Below are positions 48,791-59,361 of a stretch of DNA of 60,000 nt, in pieces. The DNA comes from Apostichopus japonicus (Eukaryota > Echinodermata > Holothuroidea > Aspidochirotida > Stichopodidae). The DNA lies in contig NC_092571.1 in the NCBI RefSeq assembly GCF_037975245.1, forward strand, positions 18,996,917 to 19,056,916. Reading direction: 5' to 3'. The translations under genes and the position numbers were made by a program. The notes below the pieces were generated by a model. The model saw nothing but the letters and a program-made list of their open reading frames with translations. It was not told where the DNA came from and searched no databases. The number at the start of each line of letters is the position of its first letter. Position 1 is the first letter of the stretch.

Positions 48791-51700
48791 GTTATATTGT
48801 ATTGTATTGTGTACATAGCAAGGGGCTACCCATACATGTTTTGTTTTATGGATATATGCACATTATGAGATTACTCTTTTAACAACATTAAATCCAAGCG
48901 GTTAGTTTGTTGTAGCCGTACATACTGTAAACTGAAGCCTCAATTAGTAACCGTTTAAAGCTCCTCATGCCTGCTGATGTAAATTTAACCATTACGTGGA
49001 TTTTCATATATAGATATATATACGTGTTGCCTTTCACCAGTAGCATTTGCCTTATCAGTAAAGTTAACAAGCCTAACAGTCTAACAGCAGAATTAATTAC
49101 CATAGCTTAAGAGTCATCTTCATTTCGGATTCAGAATCTTTCTCATTTCATCAGCCAGAGGTAGCTTATTGGTCTTACATTTATGCACCAAAGTTGTCAG
49201 CTTCAGCCAATGGTGCTGTATGAGGCCCATTGTTTTGGGTAAAAGAGCAAAATGTGTGCGTTTTTGTGCAAACCCACCGTAAATCTTAACTATTCTTGTA
49301 GTAAGTTGCTAAGCTTATTTTGATCCTCTTGTCATTCAGTGATGCCATAACGTAAGGCTGGGAAGATCAAACATGTGGACTGAGAGATGAAGTCATCTGA
49401 ATATTTCAATATTTATGCTTTGACATTAATATATACATAAGTCAGTCAAATTACGAGACTCTCCTAGAGGTTAATGAGCAAATCATTAATGATTCCATTA
49501 GGTTCTCAATTTATTATGGCTCAGATAATTTTCATAAGAAATAAAAATCCAAAGTTGGATTTTTCCTTTTACTTTTGTATTAATTATTTGAAATGAGCTA
49601 ATGACTTTAAGTCATATTATTTGGGGATTTTATTACAGAATAGCTGTGAAAAGAGTGAGCAAAATCAACACAGAAGCTGCTTTAAGTAGTCCTGTTCATA
49701 CAGTATGAGCAAAATAATTTAACCTCAACACAGCCATTGCTGATCACTCGCTTTAACATTTCATACCAACTCATAGCAACTTTAAATCAAGCAGAATTTT
49801 GCAACTTGCAATATATACCTTTAAGTATACCCTATAGTAGTCAAAGAGTTGTGTATCTTCATGCCTAAATTATTTGGACACCAATAATAATAAAATACTA
49901 ATATCATTGGGGGGGGGGGCATGACAGAACAACCCCTGGTGACACCACAGGAAAACATCTGCTAATGTCTACCCCATATCCCAATTCAATTCTACTGTTT
50001 TAATCACCTCATAGGCAAACAGTACACTATTGTAGACACATTGCTACATCATGCCCTATGATGTTGAACACTACTTGATTATAAATGTACAAGCAAGAAA
50101 ACTGCATAAAATATTGTGTTAATATCCTTCCAGCTTCATATAATGCTGGTGATATTCCAATCTCATCTGATCTCCCCATTCTTTGAACAATTGTTGGTTG
50201 CGGTTCTTTTGTAACTGTTTCACAGTTTTAAACTAGACCATGCTGTGTGGGGCATTTATTCACAAGTATGTATCAGTTTCATGGATTTAAATACCAAACT
50301 TAAAAATCCCCTTTGCTATGTAGTTCCTTGATATTGGCAGGTCGTCGATGACTCACACACACCTTCTCCTTGGGAATGAAATGAGATCGGTGACTGAAGT
50401 GTTTACAAGTACAACTGATTATTTTGGGATCTATCTCTGATAACATTTAAAAAAAAGAAAAATTCAAGTTGTGAGAAATTGGACTCTAACAGCTCCAAGA
50501 AAAGAAGATCTTACAGATAAGGTATCAGATTCATTAAGAATATTTTAAAGGTTGAGTTTAAATCCCTGTGATATTGAGAATCAAGTGGGAATTAACAAGT
50601 TTGGAAATAATTAACAAGGTTGAATTTAGTGAATAATAAGCATGTTTTAGACGATAATACTTTATGATGAAGCAGTGGGATGGAGTGGGATAGGGACAGG
50701 GAGAGGGAGAGGAGAGGGTAGAGGGAGGGGAAGGAGAGAGAGGGAGAAGGTTAGGGGGAGGGGGAAGGAGAGAGGGATGGGGTAAGTTCAGATAATTTTA
50801 TAGCAGCATGATGATTTTAATTCTCAGATTATTTTTGTTCACATAAATTGTACCTAACTACCTAATCAGGTTTCTTCATAATCTATGAAAAGGCAAGTTT
50901 CAATATTCAGCTTTTTTTTGCAACATTCATTTCTCTCTCCATACATTGATTGGCTCAGCAATTAATGCCAGAGGTTAATAAGTTATAGTTTAGTAAGAAC
51001 AACATGCGCCTGAGATATATGTGGTTTATTTAGTCCTCCTCAATACAGCTGTACCATTCAACATATTTGTTTTGATTTTCAAAATCTCATTGCTGTAGAA
51101 CTCAGAGCAGCTGGTTTGTATACTATAACACTTCCTGTAGGCAGGGTCTATTTAGAAGTTGATTGTTGGTTTCAAAATATCCGAAGGAACCTAAGCAAAT
51201 CGAATGAGATTTCAGTCAAAATCGACTACTCTATGCTGACCACAGCTGACTATTTGCTATAGCTGAGCTAGCTGAATTAAATACCCTTTGTAGAGATTTA
51301 TAAATTTTCATATGTATGTTGGAACCCACATAAATATTTCTTATGAGAATTCTCATATACGATATTTGACATTGGTAATTTTTTTTTACAATGACAGCAG
51401 CTAGTTGTTGTATGCAGACTTGTTTTGTATCATAGCTTGTAAAACATTTCCCACGAGACTCATCAATTCTTTGTATCGATCTGTACGAATTACTGCTTTA
51501 AACTATATAATAAGCCTTAAAATATATTAATATGGCTTTGTACTTTGATAGAGGTTAAAATCCAGTTGTTATATTAATTACTTCTACTCAGATAGTCCAT
51601 CAGCTAGTGTCAGACATTTCTCAGTCGCCTAGGTAACAGGCTTCCATTTTGTTCATCCTTTATTGCTTTCTTCACTGTGTGTCTCTTCCCTCTCTCCAAG

Positions 51701-52162
51701 GTGGTTATCAATGATGACCTTTAATTGTACTTTTTCCGAAATCCTCCGTCTTTTTGGCAGTAGTACCTGTTTTGTCACGTTCCTGTATTTCTTTTCCATT
51801 TTTTTGTGGCAAATGATGATGAGTAAGCAATAGTCATCAAATTAGACGGAGGATTTCTGAAATGTAAACATTACTGATTTGTATATATTTGATCAATTTC
51901 ACCTGCAGGCTTTTATTGATATAATATTTGCCACAAATCATAAAGTTAGCAATCGTGATGTGATGAAGAGTGTTTTTTTCATTATTAGCATCGATTAATT
52001 TTCCTCCTCGTCAAGGAAGAGCTTGTTGAATGCGTGTTGCTCCTCCAAGTTAATAGAGGATTGTTCTTTCTCTTTTATTAATTAGTATTTCTGTTTTAGA
52101 TGTCAATACATGTTACAACTACATGTTGGGTTGTGTTGTAACTTTTTAACGCTCTCATAGAG
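48791..52162. other. Gene-free stretch with purine tract and small inverted repeat
   Basis: Contains a G run at about 49910-49919 and a nearly pure GGGAGA-type purine tract at about 50688-50780 with many G runs (quadruplex or triplex prone). GAAATCCTCCGTCT at 51738-51751 is exactly inverted at 51844-51857. Otherwise AT-rich with no gene seen. Confidence 0.45.
51738..51857. mobile_element. Possible 120-bp foldback element
   Basis: GAAATCCTCCGTCT and its exact 14-bp reverse complement AGACGGAGGATTTC bound a 120-bp segment. No flanking target duplication is evident, so this may be a small decayed MITE or an isolated inverted repeat. Confidence 0.4.
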
Positions 52163-52710
52163 ACACCAAGCCTTGTTATATGGCCCCAAGCCATGTTATA
52201 TGGCACCAAGCCTTGTAATATTGCACCAAGCCTTGTACTATGGCCCCAAGCCATGTCAATATGACACCAAGCCATGTAATATGGCACCAAGCCTTGTACT
52301 ATGGCCCCAAGCCATGTCAATATGACACCAAGCCATGTAATATGGCACCAAGCCTTGTATATGGCACCAAGCCATGTTATATGGCACCAAGCCGGTCACA
52401 AGCCATGTCAATATGACACTAAGTTTTGTAATATGGCACCAAGCCTTGTTATATGGCCCCAAGCCATGTAATATGGCACCAAGCTTTGTAATATTGCACC
52501 AAGCCTTGTACTATGGCCCAAGCCATGTCAATATGACACCAAGCCATGTTATATGGCACCAAGCCTTGTAATATGGCACCAAGCCTTGTAATATGACACC
52601 AAGCCTTGTAATATGGCCCCAAGCCATGTCAATATGACACCAAGCCATGTAATATGGCACCAAGCCTTGTAATATGGCACCAAGCCTAGTAATTTGGCAC
52701 TAAGCACTAA
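52163..52710. repeat. ~20-bp minisatellite (CACCAAGCCATGTAATATGG)
   Basis: About 27 copies of CACCAAGCCATGTAATATGG. CCATG/CCTTG, TTATATGG/TAATATGG/TACTATGG and the longer CATGTCAATATGACAC version alternate, so units are 20-22 bp. One unit is truncated to CGGTCACAAGCCATG near 52392. Frames on both strands are repeat artefacts. Confidence 0.93.
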
Positions 52711-52736
52711 GAGGGGGAGGGTAGGGGGAGGGGGGA
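52711..52736 (+). other. Potential G-quadruplex at array edge
   Basis: GGGGG, GGG, GGGGG and GGGGGG runs with A or TA loops directly follow the last unit of the 20-bp array. This is a textbook quadruplex pattern, and its position at the array boundary may be relevant to repeat instability. Confidence 0.55.
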
Positions 52737-53498
52737 CACTTGGTAGAAGATGTCAAAGTTTATATTGACTGATACAAATACTAATATTTCTTCCCAAATA
52801 TGCTAGAGCAGAAAACCAGAAGGCTTTTTTTGTTTTCATGGTATGTCACAAGAAACATAAATTGTTAACTCAACAAAAACAGGAACCGCCATGGACACAT
52901 AGAATAGATAGGAGTATAGAAATAACATTGTAAAGTAGATAACCAGCTTTAATAGCCTATGTCATGAGAATGGAGGTGGAAGTGGTTATTCTTCACTAAT
53001 TGGTAATTAATTACCAGACACATACTTTCGCAGAAAACCACCATGTTATTTAGTTCATGCATATATCACAGCAGGCATATGTAACCTCAAAAAAGCCAGC
53101 TGTTTTTTACAAAACAAACAGGTTCCCACCAACAGTGTACAGCATGTTCGTTGTGGATATACCTGGATATTTCAGGAGAAAGTGGTTTATTGTCAACGAA
53201 CTTTTAAGCCTGGTTGTTTTTGGTAATTAGGTTTATTTATTCAAAGCCTGTTGGAATTTAAATATCACTATACTGCATCATATCTGATATTAAATACAGC
53301 AAACCAGAGTTGTTGATGTTGCTTGTTAAATTATGTCTTCAAGAGTCAAAGAAATACATTTGACAACAGCAATTTTAAATCATTAAACTTATTTTTGTTG
53401 TAAATTTAAATGATCCCTTTATGAGTCAAATGACAATAGGTAGTAAATTGATTTAAAATAGACTAAATAAACAATTTATTACTTGAAGCATCCTATGA
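52737..53498. other. Gene-free stretch
   Basis: AT-rich unique sequence. Nothing seen. Confidence 0.5.
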
Positions 53499-54155
53499 GC
53501 TCTAACATCTTAGAGGTCTTTGAAGCTACTCATTAGCTCTAACATCTTAGAGGTCTTTGAAGCTACTCATTAGCTATAACATCTTAGACGTCTTTGAAGC
53601 TACTCATTAGCTCTAACATCTTAGAGGTCTTTGAAGCTACTCATTAGTTCTAACATCATAGAGGTCTTTGAAGCTACTCATTAGCTCTATTATCTTAGAG
53701 GTCTTTGAAGCTACTCATTAGCTATAACATCTTAGACGTCTTTGAAGCTACTCATTAGCTATAACATCTTAGAGGTCTTTGAAGCTACTCATTAGCTCTA
53801 TTATCTTAGAGGTCTTTGAAGCTACTCATTAGCTCTAACATCTTAGAGGTCTTTGAAGCTACTCATTAGCTGTAACATCTTAGAGGTCTTTGAAGCTACT
53901 CATTAGCTGTAACATCTTAGAGGTCTTTGAAGCTACTCAGTAGCTGTAACATCATAGAGGTCTTTGAAGCTACTCATTAGCTCTAACATCTTAGAGGTCT
54001 TTGAAGCTACTCATTAGCTCTAACATCTTAGAGGTCTTTGAAGCTACTCATTAGCTGTAACATCTCAGAGGCCTTTGAAGCTACTCATTAGCTGTAACAT
54101 CATAGAGGTCATTGAAGCTACTCATTAGCTATAACATCTTAGATATCTTTGAAGC
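53499..54155. repeat. 37-bp minisatellite
   Basis: About eighteen copies of AGCTCTAACATCTTAGAGGT followed by CTTTGAAGCTACTCATT, 37 bp. The period holds exactly where checked (GAAGCTACT at 53522, 53559, 53596). Variants mark single units: CTATAAC, CTGTAAC, CTCTATTATC, TAGACGTC. The unit contains the short inverted CATCTTAGAGG-type words but no long palindrome. Confidence 0.95.
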
Positions 54156-54635
54156 TAGAAATTCATATAATGGTCACCCACGGCATAATCAAATTTCATT
54201 ACTTCCATAATTCTAAATTTAGTTATCCAAACCGAGGCATTTGTTAGTCTATTTTAACCCTATGTCCAGATTATCTGTGTCAAGAAGGAAACTTTTGTTA
54301 GCTTGTAATAATTTTTAGGGTGCTAAAATTTGGGGCCAAAGACCTTTAATAACCTTCAAGTTAATTTTCAGCAAGTTTTGCTTTGATGCTTACTGGAGAA
54401 TTCAGAAGACTGAACTCAAACCAGATAAGGTTTACAGTGAACTAATATTTATCTTTCAAATTATTGAAGTGTTAAATTGACAGGCTCCTGTGTTATTAAA
54501 CCAAGGTCATTTGTCTTTCCCGATTCTATATATACTTCCTTTATCTTCTGTGACAAGTTAACATTTCATCCAAATTTAAGATTGATCAGTGATGGATGGC
54601 CCATCCCCATGATCCCTCCAGGAATAACTGAAATG
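54156..54635. other. Gene-free spacer
   Basis: Unique AT-rich sequence between the 37-bp array and the large satellite. Nothing seen. Confidence 0.5.
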
Positions 54636-57600
54636 ACCAAACCAAATCCTTTATTGATGATCCTTATTGCTGATTATTTTGGCTGATATCTGATATGAGT
54701 CTGTATATGTAATGCATAAAAGACAGTATTTGTAACCCTTCTCAGACTTACGTAGTTGTGAAGTAGTTTTAGTGTAATACTTGCCAAACATTAATACAGT
54801 ACTGTTGACCCAACCAAATCCTCTATTGCTGATCCTTATTGCTGATTCCTTTTGGCTGATATCTGATATGAGTCTGTATATGTAATGCATAAAAGACAGT
54901 ATTTGTAACCCTTCTCAGACTTCAGAGTTGTGAAGTAGTTTTAGTGTAATACTTGCCAAACATTACTACAGTACTGTTGACCCAACCAAATCCTCTATTG
55001 CTGATCCTTATTGCTGATTCTCTTTGGCTGATATCTGATATATGAGTCTGTATCTGTAATGCATAAAAGACTGTATTTATAATTCTCCTCAGACTTAGTT
55101 GTGAATTAGTTTTAGTGTATTACTGTACTTGACAAACATTAATACAGTACTGTTGAGTGTTGACCCAACCAAATCCTCTATTGCTGATCCTTATTGCTGA
55201 TCCTTATTGCTGATTCTCTTTGGCTGATATCTGATATATGAGTCTGTATATGTAATGCATAAAAGACAGTATTTATAATTCTTCTCAGACTTAGTTGTGA
55301 AGTAGTTTTAGTGTATTACTTGCCAAACATTAATACAGTACTGTTGACCCAACCAAATCCTCTATTGCTGATCCTTATTGCTGATCCTTATTGCTGATCC
55401 TTATTGCTGATTCCTTTTGGCTGATATCTTATATATGAGTCTGTATATGTAATGCATAAAAGACAGTATTTGTAACCCTTCTCAGACTTACGTAGTTGTG
55501 AAGTAGTTTTAGTGTAATACTTGCCAAACATTGCTACAGTACTGTTGACCCAACCAAATCCTCTATTGCTGATCCTTATTGCTGATTCTCTTTGGCTGAT
55601 ATCTGATATATGAGTCTGTATCTGTAATGCATAAAAGACTGTATTTATAATTCTCCTCAGACTTAGTTGTGAATTAGTTTTAGTGTATTACTGTACTTGA
55701 CAAACATTAATACAGTACTGTTGAGTGTTGACCCAACCAAATCCTCTATTGCTGATCCTTATTGCTGATCCTTATTGCTGATTCTCTTTGGCTGATATCT
55801 GATATATGAGTCTGTATATGTAATGCATAAAAGACAGTATTTATAATTCTTCTCAGACTTAGTTGTGAAGTAGTTTTAGTGTATTACTTGCCAAACATTA
55901 ATACAGTACTGTTGACCCAACCAAATCCTCTATTGCTGATCCTTATTGCTGATCCTTATTGCTGATCCTTATTGCTGATTCCTTTTGGCTGATATCTTAT
56001 ATATGAGTCTGTATATGTAATGCATAAAAGACAGTATTTGTAACCCTTCTCAGACTTACGTAGTTGTGAAGTAGTTTTAGTGTAATACTTGCCAAACATT
56101 ACTACAGTACTGTTGACCCAACCAAATCCTCTATTGCTGATCCTTATTGCTGATCCTTATTGCTGATCCTTATTGCTGATTCCTTTTGGCTGATATCTTA
56201 TATATGAGTCTGTATATGTAATGCATAAAAGACAGTATTTGTAACCCTTCTCAGACTTATGTAGTTGTGAAGTAGTTTTAGTGTAATACTTGCCAAACAT
56301 TACTACAGTACTGTTGACCCAACCAAATCCTCTATTGCTGGTCCTTATTGCTGATTCTCTTTGGCTGATATCTGATATATGAGTCTGTATCTGTAATGCA
56401 TAAAAGACTGTATTTATAATTCTCCTCAGACTTAGTTGTGAATTAGTTTTAGTGTATTACTGTACTTGACAAACATTAATACAGTACTGTTGAGTGTTGA
56501 CCCAACCAAATCCTCTATTGCTGATCCTTATTGCTGATCCTTATTGCTGATTCTCTTTGGCTGATATCTGATATATGAGTCTGTATATGTAATGCATAAA
56601 AGACAGTATTTATAATTCTTCTCAGACTTAGTTGTGAAGTAGTTTTAGTGTATTACTTGCCAAACATTAATACAGTACTGTTGACCCAACCAAATCCTCT
56701 ATTGCTGATCCTTATTGCTAATCCTTATTGCTGATCCTTATTGCTGATTCCTTTTGGCTGATATCTTATATATGAGTCTGTATATGTAATGCATAAAAGA
56801 CAGTATTTGTAACCCTTCTCAGACTTACGTAGTTGTGAAGTAGTTTTAGTGTAATACTTGCCAAACATTACTACAGTACTGTTGACCCAACCAAATCCTC
56901 TATTGCTGATCCTTATTGCTGATCCTTATTGCTGATCCTTATTGCTGATTCCTTTTGGCTGATATCTTATATATGAGTCTGTATATGTAATGCATAAAAG
57001 ACAGTATTTGTAACCCTTCTCAGACTTACGTAGTTGTGAAGTAGTTTTAGTGTAATACTTGCCAAACATTACTACAGTACTGTTGACCCAACCAAATCCT
57101 CTATTGCTGATCCTTATTGCTGATTCTCTTTGGCTGATATCTGATATATGAGTCTGTATCTGTAATGCATAAAAGACTGTATTTATAATTCTCCTCAGAC
57201 TTAGTTGTGAATTAGTTTTAGTGTATTACTGTACTTGACAAACATTAATACAGTACTGTTGAGTGTTGACCCAACCAAATCCTCTATTGCTGATCCTTAT
57301 TGCTGATCCTTATTGCTGATTCTCTTTGGCTGATATCTGATATATGAGTCTGTATATGTAATGCATAAAAGACAGTATTTATAATTCTTCTCAGACTTAG
57401 TTGTGAAGTAGTTTTAGTGTATTACTTGCCAAACATTAATACAGTACTGTTGACCCAACCAAATCCTCTATTGCTGATCCTTATTGCTGATCCTTATTGC
57501 TGATCCTTATTGCTGATTCCTTTTGGCTGATATCTTATATATGAGTCTGTATATGTAATGCATAAAAGGCAGTACTAGTAACCCTTCTCAGACTTATAGC

Positions 57601-57680
57601 AGGGAGTTGTTATCATGGAACAACTCCCTGCATAGTAGTGTGGATGTAGAACTTGCCAAACATTGCTACAGTACTATTAT
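54636..57680. repeat. ~175-200-bp satellite with 3- and 4-unit higher-order structure
   Basis: Sixteen monomers, each with AACCAAATCCTCTATTGCTG, GGCTGATATCT, GAGTCTGTATATGTAATGCA and GCCAAACATTAATACAGTAC. AATGCATAAAAG recurs at 54711, 54884, 55058, 55254, 55451, 55626, 55822, 56019, 56220, 56395, 56591, 56788, 56989, 57164, 57360 and 57557. Successive lengths are 173, 174, 196, 197, 175, 196, 197, 201, 175, 196, 197, 201, 175, 196, 197. Lengths depend on one to three copies of the internal 13-mer TGCTGATCCTTAT and on a GTACTTGA/GAGTGTT insertion. The last monomer is disrupted by a hairpin. Confidence 0.96.
57599..57631. mobile_element. CAGGGAG hairpin inside the last satellite monomer
   Basis: Arms GCAGGGAGTTGTT (57599-57611) and AACAACTCCCTGC (57619-57631) with loop ATCATGG. 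The fifteen other monomers read CAGACTTA(CG)TAGTTGTGAAG at this point, so the hairpin is an addition to a known ancestral sequence. Flanks CTTATAG and CATAGTAG are only partly similar; a target duplication, if present, has changed. Confidence 0.7.
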
Positions 57681-58770
57681 CAAGTTATTGAAGTCTTCAT
57701 AAGGTTCTTTGGACATGTGGTGTTCCGTTTTCTTCTGCCCTTGAGAGCAAAGAGATTGCATTCGACTGTGAAATGCTCTCTGTAGTCTTATCCCAGGGCT
57801 ATAAGTGTTATAGACCTTGTAAATGAAATCCAGATATGAGGCTATTGAATTTATCGCATAATATAATTAAGAGATGACAATATGAGGGGACCAAAGAGGA
57901 TGCTATGTTTACAGAGGTTGCGCACATCTGTTTGTGGTTTTATGGCGCTGCAGAGGAGAAAAGTGGTCAGAAAAAGAATAGGTAGCAGAGGGGGAGGGAG
58001 CCATTCTATATTGATTTTCTGTCTTTGGAATGATGATGCATTAACTGTGAAGGTATAGATAAAGCTATGATAGGTTCCTATATATGCAGAATTTTTCTAT
58101 TGAAAAAGAACAGGGACAAGCATGTGATGTTGCCGCTACTAGTAGGAGCAAACTATTGATGAAGATGAAAACTAAAATTCACCTGTGCAGCAGTGTATTC
58201 CAGGTGAAAGGAGATGAAACGGATCTATATACAGTAGCCAAAGGCACAGACTTAATTCGGAAAGTCACAAAGCGATATGTTTAACAACAAATCATTGATT
58301 TTTCTCTGTGTGTGTTAAATATGCAAGTCTTAAAGACCTGTGTAGGTACAACAAGAATCTATAGAATGCCATAATGGCAACTCATCACCTTAACATGGTG
58401 TGTAAGTCTATTCCCAATAATCAGATATTGATTAATATGTTAATAGGCCAAGTCTAGAGAGAGAGAGAAAGCCTAGAGAAGAAAGGAGCTTAATAATGAC
58501 ACCCAGACAATGATACTCCTTGCTGCTACTACTACTGCTGTGACAGGCTTTCAAGTGATGTACAGCTCAAAGCCACTAATCAGCTTAAAGAGAAAGCTGC
58601 CTGCTGAATAATGGGACTGCACTTTACCCTTAGTTAGAAGGGAAACTATGAATGAAAACTGAAGATTGCAGGAGTCATTATAACCTGTTTATTTATTCTG
58701 AAAATGAAAGCAGGAAGGAACCTCTTAGTTTCCTCTAAGTACAGTAAGACCCTGATTATTTACTTCGTTC
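57681..58770. other. Gene-free stretch
   Basis: Unique sequence with a short (GA)n near 58458-58468. The open frame at 58084-58284 has no recognised motif. Nothing else seen. Confidence 0.5.
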
Positions 58771-58960
58771 CCCACTTACCTGTCTCCCCACAACCTATGC
58801 ACCGCATTCTACCGTGTCTAGAATACCCTGGTAATCTTTTAACACTGTACACCCTCACTGGCCCTAATGGCCTTCCTTCATTTTTCTACCCACAAAGTGT
58901 CTCACTGTGTTTTTCGGAGTTAGGAAAATTTTCGCGAAATTACCTTGACAGGTAAGTGGG
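58771..58960. mobile_element. 190-bp MITE with 14-bp TIRs
   Basis: CCCACTTACCTGTC at 58771-58784 is exactly inverted as GACAGGTAAGTGGG at 58947-58960. The interior matches the decayed copy at 43378-43566, and its left part matches the units of the array at 45061-45546. No protein is encoded. A clear target duplication was not found (left flank ...CGTTC, right flank TCACT...), so the superfamily is not assigned. Confidence 0.82.
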
Positions 58961-59307
58961 TCACTCGTAAATATATAAACCAGTAAGTTTTGTAATATCT
59001 GAACTGGTCTGGATTCTGAACTGGTAGTTCAGATTATCGAAAAGTTCAGATGATCAAATTTTCTTCAATTAACCAATTTTCGAATATAAAGACCTTAAAG
59101 ACCCTAAGAATTTGAAAGCTGATCGTTAAGTAAGGTTAACAAATTTAGGTTGTACATAATATGAGTACTACTGTACAGTACTTGGGATCAATAACACTCG
59201 GCCTCCAGACTTTGTATCAACGAAGGGATGGCGGGTTCAGAAAATCAGGGATTCCGATACTAGGGGGTAAAAAAGTGCTACCTAGGTGTACATATCTGCT
59301 TCACATA
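58961..59307. other. Gene-free spacer
   Basis: AT-rich unique sequence with a TACTGTACAGTA palindrome near 59168. Nothing else seen. Confidence 0.5.
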
Positions 59308-59361
59308 CCTCAACCAGGGAGCTGCTACTCTCTTAGAGTAGCAGCTCCCTGCCTCCTCAAC
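59308..59361. mobile_element. CAGGGAG hairpin with 17-bp arms
   Basis: Core 59315-59351: CAGGGAGCTGCTACTCT, loop CTT, and the perfect 17-bp complement. CCTCAAC precedes it (59308-59314) and recurs at 59355-59361, three bases after the core, consistent with a 7-bp target duplication plus a CCT extension. The arms differ from the other hairpins at GCTGCTA against GTTGTTA, with compensating changes in both arms. Confidence 0.65.
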
